DNA of 13,906 bases from Acidimicrobiaceae bacterium (GTDB lineage: Bacteria > Actinomycetota > Acidimicrobiia > Acidimicrobiales > RAAP-2), in contig JAUTXB010000152.1 in assembly GCA_030838245.1 (NCBI GenBank), positions 1 to 13,906 on the forward strand, in the 5' to 3' direction. The notes under the pieces were generated by a model. The model searched no databases, was not told the origin of the DNA, and saw nothing but the letters and a program-made list of their open reading frames with translations. Positions 7,411 to 13,801 of the stretch are shown here, piece by piece. Made by a program: the position numbers and the translations under genes. Numbering within the stretch: position 1 is the stretch's first letter; each line of letters opens with the position of its first letter.

Positions 7411-7871
7411 GCTCGCTCCTCGCCCCGAGCCTCGAGCAGCCGGTGCACTGCTTCGATGGCCAGGGGATAGCCCAGCGCACCGAAGCCGGCGACGGAGCCG
7501 TCGGCCACCGGGGCCACGACTGACGTGTGGCGGAACGGCTCGCGGGCAGCCGGGTTGGAGATGTGCAGCTCCACCACCACACCATCGAAGGCGGCCAGAG
7601 CATCGTGCAGAGCCCACGAGGTATGGGTCAGTGCCCCGGCGTTGACCACGATTGCTGCCGCCCGGCCGCGGGCCTGATGGATGGCCTCGATGAGGTCTCC
7701 TTCGTGGTTGGACTGCACGTGCTCCAGCGTGTGCCCGAGGGACTCGGCCGCGCTGTTGGCCGACTCCACGTGATCAGCCAGGGTGTCGTGGCCGTAGATA
7801 GCCGGCTCCCGATCGCCGAGCAGGTTCAAGTTGGGACCCGACAACAGGAGGATCAGTGATCGATCGCTCAT
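7407..7871 (-). CDS. aroQ: 3-dehydroquinate dehydratase, type II
   Basis: A 154-residue type II dehydroquinase, the small dodecameric form that converts 3-dehydroquinate to 3-dehydroshikimate by anti-elimination. Active-site residues known from the mycobacterial enzyme all appear with a constant shift of two: Asn14 and Arg21, catalytic Tyr26 (GPNLNLLGDREPAIYG), Asn77, His83 and Asp90 (NAGALTHTSWALHDAL), His103 (VELHISN), Arg110 and Arg114 (REPFRH). NAGA-LTH replaces the common NPGA-YTH, a mild variation. ATG 7871 starts just before SLILLLSGPNLN, and an upstream in-frame extension has no homology-like content. It lies 10 bases after aroB, a gap containing a tandem repeat, and overlaps the peptidase by GTGA. 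Type II is a different fold from the AroD enzyme. Confidence 0.96.
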   Translation of the reverse strand: MSDRSLILLLSGPNLNLLGDREPAIYGHDTLADHVESANSAAESLGHTLEHVQSNHEGDLIEAIHQARGRAAAIVVNAGALTHTSWALHDALAAFDGVVVELHISNPAAREPFRHTSVVAPVADGSVAGFGALGYPLAIEAVHRLLEARGEERA

Positions 7872-7890
7872 GATTGCGGGCTCATGATTG
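7866..7890. repeat. 11-bp tandem direct repeat spanning the aroB stop and aroQ start
   Basis: GCTCATGATTG occurs at 7866-7876 and again at 7880-7890, a 14-base period. Read on the - strand, the first copy supplies the aroB stop (CAA TCA TGA) and the second supplies the aroQ start (ATG AGC). Confidence 0.8.
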
Positions 7891-8937
7891 CTCTGCCATG
7901 TCGGCCAGGGTAGCCAGCACCTGGGCCTCATCGATCCCTCTGACCGCTTCCACCCCGCGTGGGCCATCGAGCACGAAAGTCAGGTCGTGATGGGCCTTCT
8001 TGTCACGACTCATATACGAGACCAACGCCACAGGGTCGACGTCGTCGGGCAAGTCGGCCCGAAGGTCGAACGCCCCCACCACGCGACGATGGAGTGCCAC
8101 CCGATCGTCATCGATACGCCCCAACCGTCGAGACAGCATGGCGGCGAAGACCAATCCGACGGCCACCGCCTCACCGTGGCGGAGGTCCGGCTCCCCGGTG
8201 GCCCCGAAAGAGGCGGCCTCGAGCGCATGGGCCAGGGTGTGACCGTAGTTAAGCACCATCCGTCGATCGCCCTCTCGCTCGTCGGCGGCCACCACGTCGG
8301 CCTTGATCTGAGCACATCGAGCCACTTGTTCCACCAGCGGGAGCCCGATCAACGACGCGTCGGGTCCCGAGCCCTCGGGAACAGCCAGGAAGGCGTACTT
8401 GGCCATCTCCCCCCTGCCACTGGCCCACTCCCGTTGGGGCAGCGTGGACAAGGTTGCCGTGTCACACAGGACGGCCGATGGCTGCCAGAAGGCGCCGACC
8501 AGGTTCTTCCCCTCGGGGAGGTTCACCCCCGTCTTGCCCCCGATAGCCGCGTCCACCTGCGCCAGCAGCGACGTGGGCACGTTCACGTAGGCAATACCGC
8601 GGTGATAGGCGGCGGCGGCGAAACCGGCCAGATCGGTGACCACGCCGCCGCCCACGGCCACCACAGCATCGCCTCGGGTCAGGCCGAAACGGGCAAACCC
8701 CCGGCACAGGTCCTCGACGGTCGACAACGACTTGGCCCCTTCCCCGTCGGGAACGGTGAACGTCTCGTGGGGCAGGCCGGGGTCCACCTCGACACCGATG
8801 CCGGCCTGGCTCACCACCGCCACCCGGCCGGCACCAGGAATCACCGCCGACAGCGTGTCGGCCAGGAGATCCCGTGCGCCGTCTCCTATGACCACGTCGT
8901 AGCTACGCTCCCCCAGCTTCACCGGAACGGTGATCAC
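7882..8937 (-). CDS. aroB: 3-dehydroquinate synthase
   Basis: A 351-residue enzyme of normal length that cyclises DAHP to 3-dehydroquinate using NAD+ and a divalent metal, the second shikimate-pathway step. The NAD-binding loop GGGVVTDLAGF lies at 96-106, followed by the substrate stretch PTSLLAQVDAAIGGKTGVNL (121-140) and the GKNLVGAFWQP stretch. Metal ligands are visible as Glu177 (GRGEMAKYAF), His233 (NYGHTLAHALE) and His254 (RHGEAVAVG). GTG 8937 forms a GTGA overlap with the aroK stop and has GAGGGTGGA just upstream inside aroK. AroB and AroK are adjacent in many bacteria. Its end abuts aroQ through a small tandem repeat. Confidence 0.97.
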   Translation of the reverse strand: MITVPVKLGERSYDVVIGDGARDLLADTLSAVIPGAGRVAVVSQAGIGVEVDPGLPHETFTVPDGEGAKSLSTVEDLCRGFARFGLTRGDAVVAVGGGVVTDLAGFAAAAYHRGIAYVNVPTSLLAQVDAAIGGKTGVNLPEGKNLVGAFWQPSAVLCDTATLSTLPQREWASGRGEMAKYAFLAVPEGSGPDASLIGLPLVEQVARCAQIKADVVAADEREGDRRMVLNYGHTLAHALEAASFGATGEPDLRHGEAVAVGLVFAAMLSRRLGRIDDDRVALHRRVVGAFDLRADLPDDVDPVALVSYMSRDKKAHHDLTFVLDGPRGVEAVRGIDEAQVLATLADMAEQS

Positions 8938-9485
8938 GGTTGTCCACCCTCTTCGTTCCCTCCCGTCGCGTCAGCGCCGAGCCCGGTAGCGGCCAGCACC
9001 CGCTCGACCACCACCTCGGGAGGGAGGTCGTCCACGTCGACCGTCACCGATGCCACCGATTCGTACAATGGCTTTCGAACCTCGTACAGGGCGGCCAACG
9101 CCGCGCCCGGATCGTCGCCGAGAAGCGGGCGTCCGGCGCCGTCGCCGACCCGCTTGGCCAACGTCTCGGGTCGGGCCCGCAACCACACCACGGTTCCCGA
9201 CCGGACCAGCAACGCCCGGTTTTCCTCGGACAGCACTGCGCCGCCGGCCACAGAGACCACAGTCGGATCAGCACCAGACACGGCCTCGGTAAGCGCCTTG
9301 GTCTCCTCGACCCGGAATGCCGCCTCGCCGTCTTCGGCGAAGATCTCGGGAACGGTCCGCCCGGTGGTCTGGGCCACCTGGGCGTCCGAATCGAGGTATC
9401 TCCATCCCAATCGGTCGGCCAACAGCCGACCCACGGTGGACTTCCCCGCCCCCATCATGCCGACGAGCAAGAGGCGGTCAGTCAT
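8934..9485 (-). CDS. aroK: Shikimate kinase
   Basis: A 183-residue P-loop kinase that phosphorylates shikimate to shikimate-3-phosphate. Walker A is GMMGAGKST at 9-17. Asp34 (DSD) and Arg58 (AAFRVEE) are the shikimate-binding residues, at the same numbers as in the mycobacterial enzyme. The lid arginine is Arg119 in GAGRPLLGDDP. The usual GGG substrate loop reads Ala80-Gly81-Gly82. ATG 9485 was preferred to a longer in-frame start at 9545 because it puts the P-loop at the usual distance from the N-terminus; it overlaps the aroC stop by 8 bases (ATGACTGA). AroK, aroB, aroQ and aroC supply four pathway steps; DAHP synthase, shikimate dehydrogenase and EPSP synthase are not in this window. Confidence 0.96.
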   Translation of the reverse strand: MTDRLLLVGMMGAGKSTVGRLLADRLGWRYLDSDAQVAQTTGRTVPEIFAEDGEAAFRVEETKALTEAVSGADPTVVSVAGGAVLSEENRALLVRSGTVVWLRARPETLAKRVGDGAGRPLLGDDPGAALAALYEVRKPLYESVASVTVDVDDLPPEVVVERVLAATGLGADATGGNEEGGQP

Positions 9486-10695
9486 GGGGCTCGGAAAGTG
9501 AGGAGGCAGCCGATGGGGTTTCGCCCAACGAAGCGAGGTAGCCATCGCGGTTACGTGCGAACTCGGCCACTGAGTCGCCTCCGAACTTCCGGAGGGCCTC
9601 GGATGCCAGCACCAGTGCCGTCATGGTCTCGGCCACCACGCCCATGGCCGGCACGGCGGTGACATCGGTCCGCTCCTTGAACGACACCGTCGATTCCTTG
9701 GTCACCACGTCCACCGTGCCCAACGAGGGTCGATTGAGGGTGGCCAGCGGCTTCATCGAGGCTCGAGCCACGATGGGCGCACCGGTGGACATGCCACCCT
9801 CGATGCCACCGGCCCGATAGGTGTCGCGCGTATACCCACCTCCGAGTTCGCCGTCGCTGTCGGCCGGCCCGGCCATGCGGATGGCGTCATGGGCTTCCGA
9901 ACCGCGAAGCCCGGGGAGGGCGAGGCCCTCGCCGATCTCGACGGCCTTGATGGCCTGGATGCTCATGAGCGCCTGGGCCAACAGGGCGTCGAGTCGCCGG
10001 TCCCAGTGCACGTGGCTCCCGAGGCCCACGGGAACCCCGTAGGCCACGACCTCGGCCACGCCGCCGAGCGAGTCGCCCTCCTTGGCCGCCGCCTTGACCT
10101 CGGCGATCATGCGGGCCTCAGTGCCGGGGTCGAGACAACGCACCGCCGATTCGTCGATCCGGGGCAGATCGCTGAGGACAGGGAGCACGGAGCCCTCGTT
10201 CCTGGCCGCTCCCAGCTGCACGATGTGACTGAGGATGTCCACCCCGATCTGGCCCAGAAGTAGCTTGGCCAGGGTTCCCGCCGCCACCCTGGCCGCCGTC
10301 TCTCGGGCCGAGGCCCGCTCGAGCACGTCTCGGGCGTCGGCCAGGCCGTACTTGAGCATGCCGGAAAGGTCGGCGTGGCCGGGTCGTGGCTGGGTCAGGA
10401 CCTTGGCGGGCAGGCCTGGGGCCGGAGACATCTCGGTCTCCCACTTCGGCCATTCGGTGTTGGCGATCTCGATCGCCACCGGCGAGCCGATGGTGCGACC
10501 GTGGCGGATCCCGCCGATCAGGGTGACCTCGTCGGCCTCGAAGCGCATCCTCGGACCACGCCCGTACCCCAGCCGCCGACGAGCCAGTCCCCGCTGGATA
10601 TCTTCGGCGGTGACCAAGAGCCCGGCCGGCAAGCCTTCCACGATGACCACAAGGGCGCGGCCATGGGACTCTCCGGCGGTCAGGAAGCGCAGCAT
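9478..10695 (-). CDS. aroC: Chorismate synthase
   Basis: A 405-residue enzyme, slightly longer than the usual 360-400, that converts EPSP to chorismate with reduced FMN, the last step of the shikimate pathway. Landmarks: LTAGESHG at 5-12 with catalytic-region His11, GYGRGPRM at 43-50, the HADLSGMLKYG stretch near 107-117, and RASARETAARVAAG at 127-140. Later parts include SIQAIKAVEIGEGL and the GGMSTGAPI substrate loop. It is probably the first gene of the operon: 152 bases separate it from the gene upstream, and a -10-like hexamer sits 7 nt before its ATG with no Shine-Dalgarno. It overlaps aroK by 8 bases. The last 15 or so residues (GETPSAASSLSEPHD) are a non-conserved-looking tail. Confidence 0.97.
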   Translation of the reverse strand: MLRFLTAGESHGRALVVIVEGLPAGLLVTAEDIQRGLARRRLGYGRGPRMRFEADEVTLIGGIRHGRTIGSPVAIEIANTEWPKWETEMSPAPGLPAKVLTQPRPGHADLSGMLKYGLADARDVLERASARETAARVAAGTLAKLLLGQIGVDILSHIVQLGAARNEGSVLPVLSDLPRIDESAVRCLDPGTEARMIAEVKAAAKEGDSLGGVAEVVAYGVPVGLGSHVHWDRRLDALLAQALMSIQAIKAVEIGEGLALPGLRGSEAHDAIRMAGPADSDGELGGGYTRDTYRAGGIEGGMSTGAPIVARASMKPLATLNRPSLGTVDVVTKESTVSFKERTDVTAVPAMGVVAETMTALVLASEALRKFGGDSVAEFARNRDGYLASLGETPSAASSLSEPHD

Positions 10696-10708
10696 CCAGG
10701 CAAATCTA
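10696..10708 (-). promoter_or_regulatory. Candidate leaderless promoter of the aro operon
   Basis: On the - strand TAGATT (10708 to 10703) fits the TAnnnT -10 pattern and is followed by TGCCTGG and then ATG 10695. Transcription starting 7-8 nt after the hexamer would begin at the A of the start codon, and there is no Shine-Dalgarno. No convincing -35 was found. The rest of the gap (10709-10847) holds a 10-bp palindrome at 10793-10802 and a GGGCTC direct repeat (10759-10764, 10776-10781), but no gene. Confidence 0.4.
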
Positions 10709-10847
10709 CTCGTGGCCGCCGCCGACTCGGCCCGCTCTGCCTTCTCGACGCCCCTCTAGGGCTCCCCTTTTCTCTGGGCTCGCCGACGCATTGAGGGCCC
10801 TCGCCCCCGAAGCTGGCTCGCGCCTGTCCAGGGCGCCAGGTGCCCGT

Positions 10848-11621
10848 TCAGATCGTTCGATCGAGGGCGGCCTGGACGATCGGGGCACCCCAGAACACGG
10901 CGACGATCGCGCCCAGGGCCAGCGCCGGTGCAAACGGGACCCGTATCTTTCGCCCGATACCACGTAGGCCGGCGGTGGCGATCCCGAAGAGCAGCCCGAC
11001 AACGAACGCCGAGAGCAGGGCTACGTAGGTGTCGAGCAGACCGATCCACCCGGTGGCCAGACCGATGAGCGCTGACAGGCGCACGTCGCCGAAGCCCATC
11101 CCCCGGGGAGCCAACCACCAGATGACGAACAACACAATAAAGGCCGCCGCCGCGCCGATAGCGGCGCTCCCCAACCGATGCCACTGCCCGTCGGCGCCGG
11201 CCACCGCGACCAAGAGGCCCACTACTGCGGCCATGGCGGGATAGACCACCAGGCGCGGAATCAACCCGTAGGACAGGTCGGTCGTGGACACTACGACCAG
11301 AGCGGCGAAGAAGACGCAAAAAGGCACGAGGACCGGGTGGGGGCCGAACCGGTGGGCTGCCCCGGCGAAGAGGCCCCCGGTGATGAGGGCGGCGCCGAGG
11401 GTGCGGATGGGGCTGAATCCAACGGGAAGGAGCTGGGGGGGCCACCCCGACTCTCGCACCGGGCCGTAGGCCACCGGCTCCACCGGCTGTGCCGGCGGCG
11501 CCTCATGCTTTGAGCGATGTTTCCGACTGCTCCTCGCAGCCAGCTGTTGGCCGAGCGGATCGAGCAGGGCGCCCGCCACCAACCCGATCACCGATGCACC
11601 GGCGATGAGCAGCGCCGTCAC
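10848..11621 (-). CDS. A24-family type IV prepilin peptidase
   Basis: A 257-residue polytopic membrane aspartyl protease of the PilD/TadV/FlaK class that cleaves prepilin leaders. The two catalytic aspartates are Asp115 in TTDLSYGLIP and Asp179 in the GxGD motif (MGFGDVRL). The C-terminal IRVPFAPALALGAIVA matches the family's last helix. About seven hydrophobic segments are visible. The N-terminus GLVAGALLDPLGQQLA resembles the first helix of full-length PilD. However, the region that normally holds the zinc/methyltransferase domain (about 30-70) has no cysteine and is a short Pro/Arg-rich loop, so N-methylation is unlikely. GTG 11621 starts 21 bases after the nfuA-like stop. No pilin or secretion gene is nearby, so it would have to act on substrates encoded elsewhere. 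Confidence 0.87.
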   Translation of the reverse strand: MTALLIAGASVIGLVAGALLDPLGQQLAARSSRKHRSKHEAPPAQPVEPVAYGPVRESGWPPQLLPVGFSPIRTLGAALITGGLFAGAAHRFGPHPVLVPFCVFFAALVVVSTTDLSYGLIPRLVVYPAMAAVVGLLVAVAGADGQWHRLGSAAIGAAAAFIVLFVIWWLAPRGMGFGDVRLSALIGLATGWIGLLDTYVALLSAFVVGLLFGIATAGLRGIGRKIRVPFAPALALGAIVAVFWGAPIVQAALDRTI

Positions 11622-11642
11622 CGGCTACGGGACAGGCCGGCT

Positions 11643-12323
11643 TCAGCCGTGGGCGGACTGGTAGAACGGGTTGGCCCCGGCGGCGTGGTTGGTCACGTCG
11701 ACGATGTCGCTGATCTCGGGCACGGCCTCTTTCAGGATGGTCTCGATCCCCTGGCTCAACGTGGCTTGGGCCATCCCGCACCCCTGGCAGCCACCGCTCA
11801 ACCGGAGATGGACGACCGAGCCCTCCACCGTGACCAGATCGGCTCGACCGCCGTGTTCGGCAATGCTGGGGTTGACCTCGGATTCGAGGACGGCAGCCAC
11901 CTGGCGCGCCAGCGGGCTGGTCAGATCGGCTGGGGAGACCTCTGTCGGGGCCAACCCCTGCTCAGCCCGGGTGGGCGGTCGGTTCGGATTGACCACGACC
12001 AGGCCGACCTCGGCATCAGCATCGGGGTCGGAGAAGAAGTCGAGCCTGGCACCCTGCAACCGCTCGACGCTCTGGCGCGGGATCACGACGGGGACGTCGT
12101 CATCGTGTTGTATGACATCACCTGGGGCTGCGTCGTGGAGGGGCCGGAAGTACATGTCGTAGGCATAGGCACCGTCGTTGGCCCCTGTGATCTCCAACCA
12201 CAGCGCGAGCCGACCGTGCCCCTTCTCCCCTGCCAGCGCCGCGGCAACCGTGGCCCGAGCGCCGGGTGTGATCGTCAACGCCGGGCGCAGGTCGTCACGA
12301 TCGGCGGGCACGCCTGTCATCAT
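11643..12323 (-). CDS. NfuA-like Fe-S cluster carrier (degenerate A-type domain + NifU C-domain)
   Basis: A 226-residue protein with NfuA architecture. The N-terminal half (about 15-97) resembles an IscA/HesB A-type fold (ARATVAAALAG, ALWLEITGANDGAYAYDMYF, VVIPRQSVERLQGARLDFF) but lacks the three cluster cysteines, as in E. coli NfuA. The C-terminal NifU domain (about 138-210) has Cys179 and Cys182 in GGCQGCGMAQATL, expected to hold a 4Fe-4S cluster across a dimer and pass it to apo-proteins. A roughly 40-residue Pro/Asp-rich linker joins them, making it longer than E. coli NfuA (191). The start is uncertain: ATG 12323 or 12320 are conventional, but TATGAT at 12322-12317 lies 7 nt before GTG 12311, so a leaderless protein beginning VPADRDD is possible. 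It diverges from the cysteine-rich gene a few bases away. Confidence 0.88.
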   Translation of the reverse strand: MMTGVPADRDDLRPALTITPGARATVAAALAGEKGHGRLALWLEITGANDGAYAYDMYFRPLHDAAPGDVIQHDDDVPVVIPRQSVERLQGARLDFFSDPDADAEVGLVVVNPNRPPTRAEQGLAPTEVSPADLTSPLARQVAAVLESEVNPSIAEHGGRADLVTVEGSVVHLRLSGGCQGCGMAQATLSQGIETILKEAVPEISDIVDVTNHAAGANPFYQSAHG

Positions 12324-12332
12324 AAAGGGGTG
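12309..12332. promoter_or_regulatory. Candidate symmetric bidirectional -10 element between divergent starts
   Basis: On the - strand TATGAT (12322 to 12317) is followed by 7 nt and GTG 12311. On the + strand CATCAT (12318-12323), overlapping it, is followed by 6 nt and GTG 12330. Both would give leaderless transcripts whose starts are 19 bases apart. Neither GTG has a usable Shine-Dalgarno spacing; the AAAGG before GTG 12330 is too close. Confidence 0.4.
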
Positions 12333-13091
12333 GCCAACCCGAACACGAAGATTCCGCCCGACGCGCACGAATGGGTCAGTTTCGACGACCCTGACGAGGA
12401 GCGGACCTGGCAGTTCGACGTCACGTTCATGTCCAGCGCCTGGACGTGCATCTTCGGCAACGGCTGCCAAGGCGTGCTCACCGGTCCGGCACCAGAACTG
12501 GTGCAGGGGTGTTGTTCGTATGGGGCCCACTTCACCGGCAAGAAGGACGCCCGCACCGTCGAGCGTGCTGCCGCACAGCTCACGCCGGACATCTGGCAGT
12601 TCCACAAACAGGGGCAAAAGGGCGTGGTCAAGAGGCTGCCCGACGGCGACTTGGGCACCAGGCTGGTCAAGGACGCCTGCATCTTTCTCAATCGACCGGG
12701 ATTCGAGGCGGGGGCAGGATGCGCGTTGCACCTGGCCGCTCTGGCCCAGGGACGCAGCCATGTGGAGCTGAAGCCCGAAGTCTGTTGGCAGCTCCCACTA
12801 CGACGTGAGGACGAGACCTCGCCCGACGGCCATGTCACGTCGGTCATCCGGCAATGGGACCGTCGGCATTGGGGTGGCGGCGGCGAGGAGTTCCACTGGT
12901 GGTGTACCGAGGCACCCGAAGCCTTCGTGGGCCATGAGCCCGTGTACGTCAGCATGCGTGCCGAGCTCGAGGCCATGGCAGGCAAGAAGGTCTACAAGAT
13001 GGTGGCTGCTTACTTGGATGCCCGCCTGTCACCTGCTTCGACTGCGGTCCCGCTGCCCCATCCCACAGTCAGGCGGCCCACCGCCCGCTGA
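12330..13091 (+). CDS. Conserved-looking eight-cysteine protein of unknown function
   Basis: A 253-residue soluble protein. Cysteines lie at 40, 46, 61, 62, 117, 131, 152 and 192, in blocks TCIFGNGCQG, GCCSYGAHF, DACIFLNRPGFEAGAGCALH, PEVCWQLPLRRED and EFHWWCTEAPEAFVG. The C-x5-C...CC arrangement recalls putative metal/Fe-S-chelating families such as YkgJ or DUF3109, but I cannot assign it. I associate similar sequences with actinobacteria without being able to verify this. The dense Trp, His and Cys suggest a folded metal-binding enzyme or electron-transfer protein. No signal peptide is seen. GTG 12330 is chosen because upstream codons in this frame are antisense to the nfuA-like gene and homology-like content starts at HEWVSFDD. 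Divergent neighbourhood with an Fe-S carrier makes an Fe-S role an attractive inference. The tail after residue 235 is low complexity. Confidence 0.82.
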   Translation: MANPNTKIPPDAHEWVSFDDPDEERTWQFDVTFMSSAWTCIFGNGCQGVLTGPAPELVQGCCSYGAHFTGKKDARTVERAAAQLTPDIWQFHKQGQKGVVKRLPDGDLGTRLVKDACIFLNRPGFEAGAGCALHLAALAQGRSHVELKPEVCWQLPLRREDETSPDGHVTSVIRQWDRRHWGGGGEEFHWWCTEAPEAFVGHEPVYVSMRAELEAMAGKKVYKMVAAYLDARLSPASTAVPLPHPTVRRPTAR

Positions 13092-13141
13092 AACGGTTCA
13101 GGGCACACGAGCGACTGAAAATCGAACAGAGCGCACCCACG

Positions 13142-13157
13142 CCGCTTGGAGGAGCGG
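13142..13157. terminator. Weak hairpin between convergent genes
   Basis: CCGCTT (13142-13147) can pair with GAGCGG (13152-13157), with one G-T wobble, over a GGAG loop. It lies in the 71-base gap between the converging cysteine-rich gene and the small zinc-type gene. No T-run follows; weak call. Confidence 0.2.
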
Positions 13158-13162
13158 GGGCG

Positions 13163-13372
13163 CTACTCGGCCAGCGGGTCGTCCTCGGCATGCGTGGGAC
13201 CTCGCTGGACCGTGCCGAGGATCTCATCGAATTCGTCCTCGGTGGCCAGGCACCACGACGCGTGCTCGTCTTCTGGTTCAGCGCCACATTCGGGGCACCG
13301 CCTGTTTGCAGTCGCGACGGACCGTTTCAGGCTGCGTGCTTCCTCGAAGCGGCGATGGCGTCCCTTCTTCAC
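13163..13372 (-). CDS. Small CCHC zinc-binding-type protein
   Basis: A 69-residue protein not assignable to a named family. A basic N-terminus (KKGRHRRFEEARSLKRS) precedes a compact metal-site motif with Cys26, Cys29, His37 and Cys41 (CPECGAEPEDEHASWC), then a strongly acidic tail (EDEFDEILG...AEDDPLAE). The start GTG 13372 is well supported by AAGGAG at a 7-nt spacing, which excludes the 11 extra residues of the longer frame. Basic head plus zinc knuckle suggests nucleic-acid or protein binding, but that is inference. It diverges from the next small gene across 142 bases containing the promoters. A weak TTGTGA/GGATAC pair with 17-nt spacing (13458 to 13430, - strand) could serve it. Confidence 0.72.
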   Translation of the reverse strand: MKKGRHRRFEEARSLKRSVATANRRCPECGAEPEDEHASWCLATEDEFDEILGTVQRGPTHAEDDPLAE

Positions 13373-13379
13373 CGAAAAA

Positions 13380-13385
13380 CTCCTT
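13380..13385 (-). promoter_or_regulatory. Shine-Dalgarno AAGGAG of the small zinc-type gene
   Basis: CTCCTT on the + strand reads AAGGAG on the - strand and ends 7 nt before GTG 13372. This is near-ideal spacing and fixes the start codon. Confidence 0.75.
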
Positions 13386-13502
13386 GCCCCCGCCAGAGGC
13401 GACATCAGGCCTGAGCCCAGGCCAGCCGGGTATCCCGTCGTTCACCGTTCGGTCACAAGTGTAGTGCGAGCGATACCGCTACGGTGCGCGCTGGGGCCCC
13501 GC

Positions 13503-13514
13503 TACGATCGACCC
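13503..13514 (+). promoter_or_regulatory. Leaderless-type promoter of the 74-residue gene
   Basis: TACGAT (13503-13508) matches TAnnnT and is followed by six bases and then GTG 13515, so the transcript would start at or next to the start codon. No Shine-Dalgarno is present. The -35 region is not recognisable. Confidence 0.55.
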
Positions 13515-13739
13515 GTGCCCGAGCAATTCGACCCCCAGGAAATGCTGGCACGGTTTCGATCTCGAGCCGAGGCTGTCCGGAACCGTGGCCTGCCCCCGAT
13601 CGAGGGTGCCGATCGTCAGCGGTTCAAGGAGCAGGCACAGGCCGACTTCATGGACTTCGCCATGCTGGGCGACGCCGAGGCGGCACTCGACGACGGGGTG
13701 CTCGTGCTCCGCATCGACCTCCGACCGAAACCCGCCTGA
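13515..13739 (+). CDS. Small hypothetical protein, 74 residues
   Basis: Encodes a helical, charged, cytosolic-looking protein: FDPQEMLARFRSRAEAVRN at 5-23, a short GLPPIEG turn, then RQRFKEQAQADFMDFAML and a small C-terminal strand segment GVLVLRIDLRPKPA. No known motif, signal or membrane segment. The frame stays open upstream but lacks coding character there, and the -10-like TACGAT places GTG 13515 at the expected transcript start. The amphipathic helix and the short strand at the end look like a genuine small folded protein. Function unknown; I would not guess one. It converges on the flavin-reductase-like gene 62 bases downstream. Confidence 0.7.
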   Translation: MPEQFDPQEMLARFRSRAEAVRNRGLPPIEGADRQRFKEQAQADFMDFAMLGDAEAALDDGVLVLRIDLRPKPA

Positions 13740-13770
13740 GCAACGGAGCGCCTGGTCAGCCCGGGTCAAC

Positions 13771-13784
13771 CCAGCTCACGCTGG
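13771..13784. terminator. Small hairpin between convergent genes
   Basis: CCAGC (13771-13775) pairs perfectly with GCTGG (13780-13784) over a TCAC loop, in the 62-base gap between two converging genes. No T-run on either side, so terminator activity is uncertain. Confidence 0.22.
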
Positions 13785-13801
13785 CCGCTCACCGGCTCTG
13801 T

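Noticed and set aside
7888..9501. 537-codon open frame on the + strand across aroB and aroK
   Set aside because: Antisense of two genes with intact active sites. Long antisense frames are expected at this GC content, and the translation shows no recognisable domain.
10793..10802. Perfect palindrome GAGGGCCCTC as an operator or terminator
   Set aside because: Only 10 bases, no loop and no T-run. Such GC palindromes are frequent by chance in this genome, so it is only mentioned in the gap description.
10756..11445. Arg-rich - strand frame overlapping the prepilin peptidase
   Set aside because: Wrong-frame shadow of the peptidase gene; the peptidase frame has both catalytic aspartates and membrane helices.
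11517..12329. N-terminal extension of the cysteine-rich protein frame
   Set aside because: This part runs antisense through the NfuA-like gene and has no domain; GTG 12330 marks where protein-like content begins.
13479..13769. 96-codon - strand frame opposite the 74-residue gene
   Set aside because: No ribosome site and no domain, whereas the + strand frame has a promoter-like hexamer at the right distance and a more protein-like composition. Not fully excluded.
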